Source: Candidatus Sumerlaeota bacterium (GTDB lineage: Bacteria > Sumerlaeota > Sumerlaeia > SLMS01 > JAHLLQ01). Taken from it: DNA of 64,000 nt. How positions within the stretch are numbered: the first letter of the stretch is position 1; each line of letters opens with the position of its first letter. Both the position numbers and the translations under genes were made by a program. The stretch is taken from contig JASGMJ010000004.1 of NCBI GenBank assembly GCA_030156535.1, forward strand, positions 118,482 through 182,481, given 5' to 3'. Below are positions 7,961 through 16,496 of the stretch, in pieces. The notes beneath the pieces were generated by a model. It worked only from the letters and a program-made list of their open reading frames with translations, did not search any database and was not told the DNA's origin.

Positions 7961-9451
7961 TCAAATCCCACGGTCTTCCGCCTTTTGCGATTCATTCGTG
8001 GGCTTCTCTGGTGAACCGGTGACGCAGGAGCGGACGCGCTCGAACTGCGCTGCCAAATCCGGGTTGGTCTTCAGGTACAACTGAAACGCACGGCTTCCCG
8101 CCAGACGATCAAGAAAAATGCGGAGTTCGTCGGCCCCGGCACCTGGAACGCCCGGCACGCCCAGACGATCAACGAAGGCCATCCAGTCACTCAGAGGATT
8201 GCCAGGCCTCATGCCGGACGAACGATCGGGAGCCTTCTCCGGTGACGTCGCCCAGTCGAGCAGCGGCTGGTAGTAGGCTTTCGGCGAGCAATGCGTGCGC
8301 AGGAGCTCACGCCGCCGGGCGGCCTCATCGTCACCAAACCGCCCCGCCTCAAGCTCCCCGGCAAGAGCAGCCGCATAGGCATCGACGTCGCCGGTGGGGG
8401 TTCCCTTCACAAGGCCGAGTGGCCCCAGTTCCCGATGCACAATTTCGGCGAGATCCGTCGCCACCGCACGCATTCCGCCCCACAGCCATCCATAGAGCCG
8501 ATTGCGGCAGCCCAGTTCTCCTTCAAGAGTCCAGCGGTCTGTCATCACCCCCACATCCGCTTCCAGGCAACAATCCACGTAGGCCTCGTGATCAAGCCAG
8601 CCGACAAAGCGATAGCGGTCGCGATGAGGAGAGGACTCCGTACGCGCACGAAAACGGGCAAAGACCTCGGTGACGTGTCCGTCGATCCCGCCACCCGTTG
8701 AAACGTAAACAGCCTTGGGGTCGGCAGCCAGCACGCGCTCCACGGCGGCAAAAAGCAACGCTTCATCGAGCCACGTATTGTAACCGCCAGTAAACAGAAT
8801 CACCCGGGAATCCGCCGGTACCCAGCCGCCACGAAGGCGGCCTGGTTCCGAGAGGCGGAACTCTTCCTCAAAAGGGAGAGGCGGTCGCAGAACATCGACG
8901 AGTTCATGCCCGCAGGTCTCGGCGCCAATACGCCCGGCCGCTCCGAGTTCGCCAATCAGCGCGAGACGCTGGGCACCGGAACACGTGGCAAACCGGTCGG
9001 CGCGCAGAAGAACGGGGAGGACATACTCCCATTGGGACGCCAGTGCATCGTTGTTTCCATGAATTGCCCCCTGCATCTGACGTTCGGCCATGGGATGCCC
9101 GTTGTAGTCAATGTACAGAGGGCCGTCGTACTCGGCGCGCGCAGCGGCGAGCGCCACGCCATCGGTCAGCGCAACAATGGCCTGTGGAGCGTGTTCGTGG
9201 CACAGGCGCGAAATCGCACTTGTCATGGCGGCGATCCCGCCGGGGAGCGCCGTGTGGCTGGCCGCACCGGGGAACGGCTGACCGACTGACTGCTCGTCCC
9301 GTCCGCCGAATAAACACTCGGCGGCGTGGACCTGATGCCCGGCACGAATCAACTCGCCCGCCACTGTGTGCAGCCGGAGTCCCGGGGCATAAACATGTGT
9401 CTGGCCCGGACCGGGCCGCGGTCCCACGCCGATGACCAGCAGGCAGGTCAT
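7961..9451 (-). CDS. GT-B glycosyltransferase (GT4-like)
   Basis: The 496-residue protein has a GT-B layout. The N-terminal Rossmann half contains a glycine-rich start (VIGVGPRPGPGQTHVYAPGLR). The C-terminal half contains ILFTGGYNTWLDEALLFAA and an ExGCRNRLYGWLWGG segment that would hold the nucleotide-sugar donor. The family resemblance is to GT4-like transferases but is distant. A helical tail of about 110 residues follows the catalytic part. The ATG overlaps the stop of the upstream phosphohexomutase gene by four bases, so enzyme and sugar-phosphate supply are probably co-translated. The TPR gene follows 78 bases downstream. Donor and acceptor are unknown. Confidence 0.65.
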   Translation of the reverse strand: MTCLLVIGVGPRPGPGQTHVYAPGLRLHTVAGELIRAGHQVHAAECLFGGRDEQSVGQPFPGAASHTALPGGIAAMTSAISRLCHEHAPQAIVALTDGVALAAARAEYDGPLYIDYNGHPMAERQMQGAIHGNNDALASQWEYVLPVLLRADRFATCSGAQRLALIGELGAAGRIGAETCGHELVDVLRPPLPFEEEFRLSEPGRLRGGWVPADSRVILFTGGYNTWLDEALLFAAVERVLAADPKAVYVSTGGGIDGHVTEVFARFRARTESSPHRDRYRFVGWLDHEAYVDCCLEADVGVMTDRWTLEGELGCRNRLYGWLWGGMRAVATDLAEIVHRELGPLGLVKGTPTGDVDAYAAALAGELEAGRFGDDEAARRRELLRTHCSPKAYYQPLLDWATSPEKAPDRSSGMRPGNPLSDWMAFVDRLGVPGVPGAGADELRIFLDRLAGSRAFQLYLKTNPDLAAQFERVRSCVTGSPEKPTNESQKAEDRGI

Positions 9452-10806
9452 GCGAGGACGGCGTTGAGTTGCTTCAGGAGTTGTGCCGCCATCAGCTTGT
9501 CCGGTGCTTCCACGAAGATACGGATGATCGGTTCCGTGCCGCTGGGCCGCAGATGTAGGAAGCTGTCGGCGAAGACGAACTTCACGCCGTCCGTCTCATC
9601 GATCTTCACCGCGTCGCGGAAGATGGACTTGGCGCGCTGGATCGTCCGGCGCAGCGGAATCGAACCGAGAGCGACTTTCGTTTTGACCATGACGAAATCG
9701 GGAAACTCGGAGTTCCACGCGGAGAGCGTCTTTGTACGCCGCACATGAAGCCCAATGAGAATCAGTGCCAGCGCGGTGGCCGCATCGCGTCCCGGGTGAA
9801 CAGCGGGCAGGATCACGCCGCCATTGCCCTCGCCGCCGATGGTGGCGCCGGCGCGCTTCATTCCGGCAAGAACGTGAGCCTCGCCGATCTTCGTGCGCGT
9901 GACGGTTGTCCCGTACTTTTTCGCAAGGGCGTCGATGGCCTGGGAGGTGGAAAGATTGACGGCCAGCGGGGTCTTCTCTCCCGTCGCGGCGAGATAGGCG
10001 TCGGCCGCGAGGAGCAGCGTCCGCTCCTCGCCAATGGGCTGGCCATTTTCATCGACGAGCGCCAGACGGTCGGCATCGGGATCGAGAGCCGCACCGAAAT
10101 CGGCTCCGACAAGTTTGACCTCCCGCGTGAGGGCCTTCAGGTTCTCGGGAAGTGGCTCGGCGCCGCGCGGAAACGTCCGTCCCGGATTATTGAAAATGAT
10201 TTCCGCCGTGGACTTGAAGGCCGTGGCAACAAGCGGCGCGAGAATCGACCCCGCGCCATTGCAGCAGTCGAGCACGATGCGCAGCTTGCGTTTGCGCGCG
10301 GGCAGCAGCGGGCCCAAATGCGTGAGCAGCGTTTCCAGATGCGCTTCAACGGCCTCGTTGGAAGCCGTGTACTTGCCGACTCGCGCGGCCTTTGTCGAGG
10401 TCTTCGGATGCTTCATCAACTCCACCAGGCGATGATGATGCTGGGGAGTCAGAAATTCACCCTTGGAGTGAAAAAACTTCAGACCGTTCCATTCGCTGGG
10501 GTTGTGGCTGGCCGTAATGGCGATCCCTCCACCCGCCTTGAAGTGCCTCACCATCATGCCCACGGTGGGCGTGGGTGCCAGGCCGATCGAAATGACTTCG
10601 ACCCCGCGAGCGCGCAAGACGCTCTCGACAACCGGTTGGGCCCACTCCCGCGAGGGGCGGCTGTCGCCACCAACAACCACGCGCTTGCGCGTCAGCATGT
10701 CGGCAAAGGCGGCAATATAGGGAACGATAATCTCAGGGGTGAACGATTTGCCGACGATACCCCGCAACCCCGCAACGGATACGATAGGTTTTTCCACGCT
10801 GTTCAT
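9448..10806 (-). CDS. glmM: Phosphoglucosamine mutase / phosphomannomutase (alpha-D-phosphohexomutase)
   Basis: The enzyme (about 452 residues) interconverts hexose 1- and 6-phosphates. The four family sites are clear: phosphoserine loop GIAITASHNPSEWNG, metal loop DPDADRLALVDENG, sugar-binding loop GGEGNGGVI, and phosphate-binding loop RPSGTEPIIRIF. The GEGNGGV form of the sugar loop resembles archaeal-type GlmM proteins, so phosphoglucosamine mutase is favoured, but phosphomannomutase activity is possible. The ATG at 10806 directly abuts a GGAGG. The GTG three codons later (10797) has a better spacing of nine bases and may be the true start. It overlaps the downstream glycosyltransferase by four bases and probably feeds it, or peptidoglycan/LPS synthesis, with activated sugar. 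Confidence 0.85.
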   Translation of the reverse strand: MNSVEKPIVSVAGLRGIVGKSFTPEIIVPYIAAFADMLTRKRVVVGGDSRPSREWAQPVVESVLRARGVEVISIGLAPTPTVGMMVRHFKAGGGIAITASHNPSEWNGLKFFHSKGEFLTPQHHHRLVELMKHPKTSTKAARVGKYTASNEAVEAHLETLLTHLGPLLPARKRKLRIVLDCCNGAGSILAPLVATAFKSTAEIIFNNPGRTFPRGAEPLPENLKALTREVKLVGADFGAALDPDADRLALVDENGQPIGEERTLLLAADAYLAATGEKTPLAVNLSTSQAIDALAKKYGTTVTRTKIGEAHVLAGMKRAGATIGGEGNGGVILPAVHPGRDAATALALILIGLHVRRTKTLSAWNSEFPDFVMVKTKVALGSIPLRRTIQRAKSIFRDAVKIDETDGVKFVFADSFLHLRPSGTEPIIRIFVEAPDKLMAAQLLKQLNAVLA

Positions 10807-10823
10807 CCTCCGTGGACACTTGT

Positions 10824-10843
10824 GCCGGATACAAACCTCCGGC
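10824..10843. repeat. Small hairpin in the mutase/mqnD intergenic region
   Basis: GCCGGA (10824-10829) pairs with TCCGGC (10838-10843) around an eight-base loop, in the divergent promoter region of the mutase and mqnD. It could be an operator or a leader hairpin; no known site is recognised. Confidence 0.3.
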
Positions 10844-10985
10844 TTCCGCACCCCACCCTTTTCAGCGGCGCCTCCGGGGTCAACAACGATGCGGTACCCA
10901 TTCGCGGTTGCCACGCCGGACCAGCACTTGCTTTATGCCCGACGGGCGCACTTTACGGCCCCGATCTCCCTGCTGGACTTCCAAC

Positions 10986-11840
10986 ATGACCTCCCAAACC
11001 TCCACCCGCCTGCTCACCCTCGGACACTCCCCCGACCCCGACGACGCCTTTATGTTCTACGGCCTCGCCGCCGAAAAGATCGAGACCGGCGAACTCCGCT
11101 TCGAGCACATTCTGCAGGACATTCAGACGCTCAACGAGCGGGCCATGCGCGAGGAACTCGACATCTCCGCCATCAGCATCCACGCCTACGCTTCCGTCCT
11201 CGACAAGTACGCGCTGCTCCCGTGTGGAGCCTCGATGGGCGACAACTACGGCCCGATGGTCGTTGCGCGCGAGCCATTCGATCCCTCGGAACTTCCCCGC
11301 AAAAGGATCGCCATTCCCGGCCTCATGACCTCCGCGTATCTGGCGCTCAAGATTTTTCTCCGTGGCGATTTCGATCACGTTGTCGTGCCGTTCGACCAGA
11401 TCATGGAAGAAGTCAAGAGCGGACGCGTCGATGCTGGTCTCCTGATCCACGAGGGCCAGCTGACCTTCGCCTCCGAAGGGTTGGTCAACATCGTGAACCT
11501 GGGCGAGTGGTGGTTCGAGCGTACCGATGGGCTGCCTCTCCCCCTGGGCGCCAATGTGATCCGCAAGGCGTTCGACAAGCCGATGCTGAGCAGGCTCAAC
11601 CGCATCCTCAAGGAATCCATTCAGTACGGACTCGATCACCGCCACGAGGCCGTCGCGCATTCCCTTCAGTGGGGACGCGGCATGAGCCACGAAATGGCCG
11701 ATGAGTTCGTGGGAATGTACGTGAATGAATTGACGCTGGACTTCGGCGAACGCGGCCGGGCAGGAGTCGAACGCTTCCTCAGGGAAGCCCACGAACTCGG
11801 CTTCATCCCGGCACCCGTCGAACTCGAATTCGTCGAGTAA
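10986..11840 (+). CDS. mqnD: 1,4-dihydroxy-6-naphthoate synthase, futalosine pathway
   Basis: This 284-residue protein has the periplasmic-binding-protein fold of MqnD, which converts cyclic dehypoxanthinyl futalosine to 1,4-dihydroxy-6-naphthoate in menaquinone synthesis. Diagnostic stretches are TLGHSPDPDDAFMFYGL, the DISAISIHAYA turn, the AGLLIHEGQLT segment carrying the conserved histidine, and LGEWWFERTDGLPLPLGA. The start is the ATG at 10986; the open frame upstream looks like intergenic DNA and has no good ribosome site. It diverges from the phosphohexomutase gene and is followed 45 bases later by the GNAT-RNase H gene. Other Mqn genes (mqnA, B, C, E) are not in the window, but ubiE and ubiX follow 5 kb on. 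Confidence 0.9.
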   Translation: MTSQTSTRLLTLGHSPDPDDAFMFYGLAAEKIETGELRFEHILQDIQTLNERAMREELDISAISIHAYASVLDKYALLPCGASMGDNYGPMVVAREPFDPSELPRKRIAIPGLMTSAYLALKIFLRGDFDHVVVPFDQIMEEVKSGRVDAGLLIHEGQLTFASEGLVNIVNLGEWWFERTDGLPLPLGANVIRKAFDKPMLSRLNRILKESIQYGLDHRHEAVAHSLQWGRGMSHEMADEFVGMYVNELTLDFGERGRAGVERFLREAHELGFIPAPVELEFVE

Positions 11841-11885
11841 TTTTCACGCACCCTCCCCGCTCATCTCTCCAGCGACTGGACTCCC

Positions 11886-12890
11886 ATGCCCGACAAGAAA
11901 ACTGACATTCGCTTCCGCCCTGCAACCCCGGCGGACATTCCCGCCATCGTGAAGATGATCCACGAGCTCGCCGTCTACGAGCGGGCACCGGAAGAGTGCC
12001 ACGCCACCGAAGCGAACACGGCGCGTGAACTCTTCGGCGCAAAGCCTCACGCCGAAGCCCTGATCGCCGAGGTCAATGGGCAACCGGCCGGTTACGCGAT
12101 CTTCTTCCACAACTACTCGACGTGGGAGGCCGCACCGGGGCTCTATCTGGAGGATGTGTACGTCCGCCCGACGTTCCGGCGCCGAGGGCTCGGCCGCATG
12201 TTCCTGACAACGCTGGCCGCGATTGCGCGCGAGCGCGGCTGCCACCGCTTTGAATGGTCCGTGCTGGACTGGAACAAACCGGCACGGGATTTCTACGAGC
12301 AAATGGGCGCCCGCCCCATGACCGAATGGGTGATCTACCGGACGGACGGCGACGCCCTCGACGAAATGGCAGACGAGGGCAGGAAGCTGCTCGACACCCT
12401 CACGGCCGCTCCTCCCCCGCCAAAGGCATCGTCCGAAGAAGCCGGCGGGAAGTACGTCATCCACACCGATGGAGGCGCCCAGCCCAACCCCGGCACGGGA
12501 GCGTGGGCCGCCGTTGTCCGCCACGGCAAGCGTGTTACCGAACTCACGGATGGGGAACGCGAAACGACCAACAACCGCATGGAGATGACAGCGGCCATTC
12601 GTGCTCTGGAGTCGCTCCCCGGCGAAGGGTGCAGCGCCGAGGTCCATACGGACTCGGAGTACCTGCGCAACGGCATCACCAAGTGGATCAGGAACTGGAA
12701 GAAGAACGGCTGGAAGACGGCCGGCAAAACTCCGGTAAAGAACGCCGACCTGTGGCAGCGGCTCGATGAGCTCTGCCAACGCCACAGCGTTGCCTGGCAC
12801 TGGCTGAAGGGCCACGCGGGGCACGAGGACAACGAACGCTGCGACGTTCTTTGCACCGAGACGATCGCTCGGCTTCTTCGTCAGAAGTGA
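11886..12890 (+). CDS. Fusion of a GNAT (diamine-acetyltransferase-like) domain and ribonuclease HI
   Basis: One uninterrupted 334-residue frame carries two enzymes. Residues about 8-165 form a GNAT N-acetyltransferase closest to the spermidine/thialysine type: GLYLEDVYVRPTFRRRGLGR is the acetyl-CoA loop, and EWSVLDWNKPARDFYEQMGA follows. A proline/alanine linker (residues about 168-185) leads to a full RNase HI domain (about 186-330). All four catalytic acids are present: Asp of TDGGAQPNPG, Glu of NNRMEMTAAI, Asp of TDSEYLRNG, and Asp of NERCDVL. The His of GHAGHEDN is also kept. RNase HI cuts RNA in RNA-DNA hybrids. Both halves look active. The join is not a frameshift artefact visible here, since the frame is continuous. 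Known RNase HI fusions usually involve other partners. Confidence 0.88.
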   Translation: MPDKKTDIRFRPATPADIPAIVKMIHELAVYERAPEECHATEANTARELFGAKPHAEALIAEVNGQPAGYAIFFHNYSTWEAAPGLYLEDVYVRPTFRRRGLGRMFLTTLAAIARERGCHRFEWSVLDWNKPARDFYEQMGARPMTEWVIYRTDGDALDEMADEGRKLLDTLTAAPPPPKASSEEAGGKYVIHTDGGAQPNPGTGAWAAVVRHGKRVTELTDGERETTNNRMEMTAAIRALESLPGEGCSAEVHTDSEYLRNGITKWIRNWKKNGWKTAGKTPVKNADLWQRLDELCQRHSVAWHWLKGHAGHEDNERCDVLCTETIARLLRQK

Positions 12891-12896
12891 CCGCGG

Positions 12897-13466
12897 TTAA
12901 GGCCGCGTGCAGGATGCCGTGACGATCAGTTCGACGAGTTCCGCAACGACTTCCTCGCAGTTGGGGTCAGCGTCGTAAAGGGCGCTGACGCGTCGCCGCG
13001 CGGCGCCAACGTCACCCGCCGCCTTGCCGCGCGCAATCAGGCGGCGATGCTGCGCAGGCATGGGTCCCCAATTTCCGCACTCCACCCACTTGTCGGAAAG
13101 AAAGACAAACTTCGGAATCGCCTCTCCCCCATTCGTCAGAAAACGAACGAACACATCGGGGTGCTGCTCCCGGGAAACATAACGTACGCTGAGGCGTTTG
13201 CTGGCCTGCGCGAGAACTTCCAGCACGGGGGCATGCCGCACGACATCGCCGCACCAGTCCTCCGCGATGGCCACGACGTTGACCGTGCGGGAGAGCCCGG
13301 CGAGGAGAGCACGAGTTTCCGGACTCAGGACGAGTTCGCTGACAAGCGCACGCATCCTTGCCTGATGATCCGGGTTCTCCCCCTGATCGAGCCATTGGGC
13401 AAACGGCAGACCACTTTGATGAACGGCTTCCCAGTCGATGGGCTTGAGAATTGGGGGACGGGGCAT
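12897..13466 (-). CDS. Thioredoxin-fold protein with a WCGDV active-site-like motif
   Basis: This 189-residue cytosolic protein has a thioredoxin-like core: VNVVAIAEDWCGDVVRHAPVLE, then EAIPKFVFLSDKWVE with the cis-proline position. Only one cysteine sits in the active-site turn (WCGD instead of CxxC), so a disulfide reductase role is doubtful; this matches a widespread thioredoxin-like family of unknown role. The ATG at 13466 has AAGGAG six bases upstream, a textbook start. It converges with the GNAT-RNase H gene with six bases between the two stops. Confidence 0.75.
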   Translation of the reverse strand: MPRPPILKPIDWEAVHQSGLPFAQWLDQGENPDHQARMRALVSELVLSPETRALLAGLSRTVNVVAIAEDWCGDVVRHAPVLEVLAQASKRLSVRYVSREQHPDVFVRFLTNGGEAIPKFVFLSDKWVECGNWGPMPAQHRRLIARGKAAGDVGAARRRVSALYDADPNCEEVVAELVELIVTASCTRP

Positions 13467-13544
13467 GAGGAACTCCTTCCGGGCGGTTGCTTCCCTGAGA
13501 AGCAAATACCGTCCCAGAAGGAGTAAGAAACGTCGCGCGATTCT

Positions 13545-16304
13545 TTAGAACGGCATATCGCGTTCCTGGGTGGGCGAAACGGGCATGCGGTCCAAGGGCT
13601 CGATGTCGAGCTTTCCGTTGCCGTCGGTGTCGATGTAGATGGGAGCCGACAGCGCCATCGGAATTTGCCCCTGCGGAAGACCGCGGTCGCGTGTAAACGG
13701 CAGGAACGGGTTCACGGGATCCATGGTCGCTTCGAGCGAGCCCTCGACAATGACATCGAGCACGGCATCGCTGCCTACACGGATGTTGAGTGTGCCGTCC
13801 TGGGGCTTCTCGGCTGGCGGAAACACGAGGCCTGCCTGCTTGTCGAGAAGTTTGGGGTTCAGCAGGACCTGGCGAATCATCTCGCCATTGAGGTTCACGC
13901 GAATGGAGCTGATTTGCGAGAAGTTCGGGGCGTAGACCTTGATCTTCAGCTCAACCGATCCATCGGTGTCCGTCACGAGCGAGCCGAGTGGCTGGCCGTT
14001 GATGGTCATGTCGATGAAGGGGCCATTGGTAACGCTGACGAGGCCCTTCTTGATGTTGAGGGCGAGCTCTTCCGGATCGATCTTTGAAGGATCGTCGGTC
14101 GAGGACTTGATGTAAACGCGGGGATAGCCGACTTCGTCCGACCAGGTTCCATGGGAATTCGTGCCGCCAAAGGCCGTCATGCGATGGCCGCTGCGGAGAA
14201 TCTTGTGGAAGGTGCGGTAGTCCTGGCGCACGACGCCCTGACGCTTGCCTTCCCAGATCGAGAAGGCATCGAAGTCCAACGTGTAATCCCCTTCGGGAAG
14301 CTGGGGCATGTTGTCGGTGTAACCCTGCAGCGACAGGTATCCGGTCTGCGGCCATGTCGGGCGGGTGAGCGCGACGACGGCCTCGGGGCAGAGCGCGCGC
14401 ATGAGTTCAACGACGCTGCCGGCCGTTTCGGCTTCGAGCACGGGACCGAAGTCGGGCTCGAGCCCCGTGGAGCAAATGTTCGTGGGGAACAGCAGAAAGT
14501 CGCCGATGAAGGGCGCGGTGCTGCCCGAGCGCCGGAACCCCGGAGAAGACGCGATCACTTGGGTGAGGCCGAGATTGCGGATATCATCGGACAAGTCCGT
14601 CGCAACGCCGGGATCGCCGGTGACAATCCAGTCAACTCCCTCGGCTGCGGCGGAGATCACACGTTCCTCCTGCGAAACCCGGCTCGTCGAAGTCGCGTCG
14701 GTACGCACGCCAATATCGGCCGAGATCCACCCCGGTGTCGTGAACGCACGCTTGAGACGGAACATCTTCTGCGTGTCGCCCAGCATTTCAATCGTGATGC
14801 GATCCTCGAGCATTTGGTACTCGATGCCGCGCGAAACGACGACGCGATAGCTGCCCGGAGGAAGCTCGACGATCCCGGCACCCGCGGCACTCATCACCAC
14901 GTTGCCCGCCTGAAGGTCGCCAAGATTGCCAAGGGAAACGGGGTTGGTGCCACGCAGGGGCTCGAAGGTCAGTTTGCCGGGAATGGGCTGTCCTGTCGCG
15001 TCGTCCAAAATGCGGAAGACCAGGCGCGAGGCCTTCGACGTTCCGAAGTCGAGTCCCTCGACCTTCCCCTTCTCGATTTGCGCCGCGAAGTTCGGCCGCG
15101 GCGCCAGACGCGTTGTCGTTGCGGGAAACACCTGATACTCGCCGACGGGAAGGAGCGTGTCAAATTCGCCGAGATCGCGCGTGCGGGCGATCAGATAAGG
15201 CTTTGCAGAGAGGTTCTTGATGACCTCGGGGGCCATGTCCTTGCGGATAAGCGGCGAGATGAAGATCTCGGCATTGCGCACGGGAGCGCGGTCGATCATC
15301 GAGCCGTCGGGGCCCTGCTCGCGTTCGATCACCCGGCCCACAAGGCTGCCGTAGTCCTGACCGGTGCGCTTCTGAAGCACGAGCGAGAAGAGGTACGCGG
15401 GGTCCAGTTCGCTGACGAGAATCCACCGGCGGTACAGGCGTGTCTCGCCGGGCTCCATATCAACGGTTTCTCCGTAGGCAATCCCCATGACTTCACCGGA
15501 GACGTAGGCATCCATGGAGCCGGACTCCGGAGCGATCAGCATCCACTGGCTGTCGTGGCGGCCGAAGACGAACTCCACGTCCTCGCCGATGTGCGAGCCC
15601 GTCACCCAGCCACGCCCCGGAACAAAGGGCGTCATCGCTCCCCAAAGAACGATGTCCGAGGGAGTGACGTTGCTGGCCTTCTGATCCTCGCTGGTGTTGG
15701 TGAACGACGTCGTGACCTGAACGCCAGGCATGTCGCGGAACATCAGGTACTCGGTGCGCACCTTCAGATCGGGCTGGCTGGTATCGAAGCCTTCGACGGT
15801 GACGACGGCCTTGCCGTTCGCCTCGACGCGTGGCTCAACGGATTCGACTTCAACGCGATACGCATTGGTGCCTGAAAGGGAGGGGACGAATTTGTTGAGC
15901 GCCTCGGGCGCGCTCGGCTCGGTTTGGACATCCAGGAGCCCGCCGCGCGAGAGCAGCAGGTTGCCGTTGCTGTCCCGCTTGGGCAAATCCTGCCCAACGG
16001 CTCCAAAGACGAAACGTGCCAGATCGTTCTCCAGAACGACATCACTTGTTCCCGCGCGGGAGTAGTATCCCTCGCTGCTGTTGTCGAGCGTCTCGTTCAC
16101 ATAGGCGCGCGCGGGAGCATGGTCCCGATTCTCGACATTCGCGGAGATCGTGACCGTCTTCTCCTCCGTCGGAGCGAGTTGCGCGGTCGTTTGCTGGGCT
16201 CCGACTGGCTGCATGAGGGCCATGCAGGCAGCGGCAAGACTGAGCAAGGTCTGGAAGCGGCGGGCCGGGGGGCCGGGCGCTGTTGATTTCGGAAGGGCGA
16301 TCAT
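13545..16304 (-). CDS. Secreted CehA/McbA-type PHP-domain protein with a degenerate active site
   Basis: The product (about 919 residues) begins with a signal peptide (RRFQTLLSLAAACMALM...GAQQ). Long beta-rich regions follow, with one carboxypeptidase-regulatory-like stretch near residues 425-505. A CehA/McbA-type PHP hydrolase domain then spans about 520-790. In that family the metal site is built from HxH, an acidic/His-Asn motif and a late Asp-Ser-His. Here the first is SADIGVRTD (no His, about residue 528) and the second is TGDPGVATD. The late one is GGTNSHGTW (His kept, Asp replaced by Asn, about residue 713). The fold is therefore recognisable but most metal ligands are gone. The ATG at 16304 with AGGA six bases upstream is preferred over one 15 codons earlier. 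It is monocistronic and diverges from ubiE. Confidence 0.72.
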   Translation of the reverse strand: MIALPKSTAPGPPARRFQTLLSLAAACMALMQPVGAQQTTAQLAPTEEKTVTISANVENRDHAPARAYVNETLDNSSEGYYSRAGTSDVVLENDLARFVFGAVGQDLPKRDSNGNLLLSRGGLLDVQTEPSAPEALNKFVPSLSGTNAYRVEVESVEPRVEANGKAVVTVEGFDTSQPDLKVRTEYLMFRDMPGVQVTTSFTNTSEDQKASNVTPSDIVLWGAMTPFVPGRGWVTGSHIGEDVEFVFGRHDSQWMLIAPESGSMDAYVSGEVMGIAYGETVDMEPGETRLYRRWILVSELDPAYLFSLVLQKRTGQDYGSLVGRVIEREQGPDGSMIDRAPVRNAEIFISPLIRKDMAPEVIKNLSAKPYLIARTRDLGEFDTLLPVGEYQVFPATTTRLAPRPNFAAQIEKGKVEGLDFGTSKASRLVFRILDDATGQPIPGKLTFEPLRGTNPVSLGNLGDLQAGNVVMSAAGAGIVELPPGSYRVVVSRGIEYQMLEDRITIEMLGDTQKMFRLKRAFTTPGWISADIGVRTDATSTSRVSQEERVISAAAEGVDWIVTGDPGVATDLSDDIRNLGLTQVIASSPGFRRSGSTAPFIGDFLLFPTNICSTGLEPDFGPVLEAETAGSVVELMRALCPEAVVALTRPTWPQTGYLSLQGYTDNMPQLPEGDYTLDFDAFSIWEGKRQGVVRQDYRTFHKILRSGHRMTAFGGTNSHGTWSDEVGYPRVYIKSSTDDPSKIDPEELALNIKKGLVSVTNGPFIDMTINGQPLGSLVTDTDGSVELKIKVYAPNFSQISSIRVNLNGEMIRQVLLNPKLLDKQAGLVFPPAEKPQDGTLNIRVGSDAVLDVIVEGSLEATMDPVNPFLPFTRDRGLPQGQIPMALSAPIYIDTDGNGKLDIEPLDRMPVSPTQERDMPF

Positions 16305-16458
16305 TCGGCGTCCTGTTTCCCTGATGGAAGGGATTGGAGTGATGGCCATACCGACCGGAGAACGACGGCCTGGGTTTGGCTAAACTACGGTAAACAGTTG
16401 ACCCGCAAGGTCTTGAAACGCCTTGAGGGGAGGCCGCACCCTAGGGAAGCGGTTTCTG

Positions 16459-16472
16459 CCGCCGCAAGGCGG
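16459..16472 (+). other. GNRA-capped hairpin in the ubiE leader
   Basis: CCGCC and GGCGG (16459-16463 and 16468-16472) pair around a GCAA tetraloop, 24 bases before the ubiE start codon. It would fold in the 5' untranslated RNA close to the ribosome site. A regulatory role is possible but not shown. Confidence 0.3.
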
Positions 16473-16496
16473 ATTCACCCCACTGGCGCCCCCATC

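Noticed and set aside
14151..15875. A 574-codon plus-strand frame inside the PHP-type protein gene
   Set aside because: Antisense to a protein with signal peptide and family motifs; the antisense product shows none.
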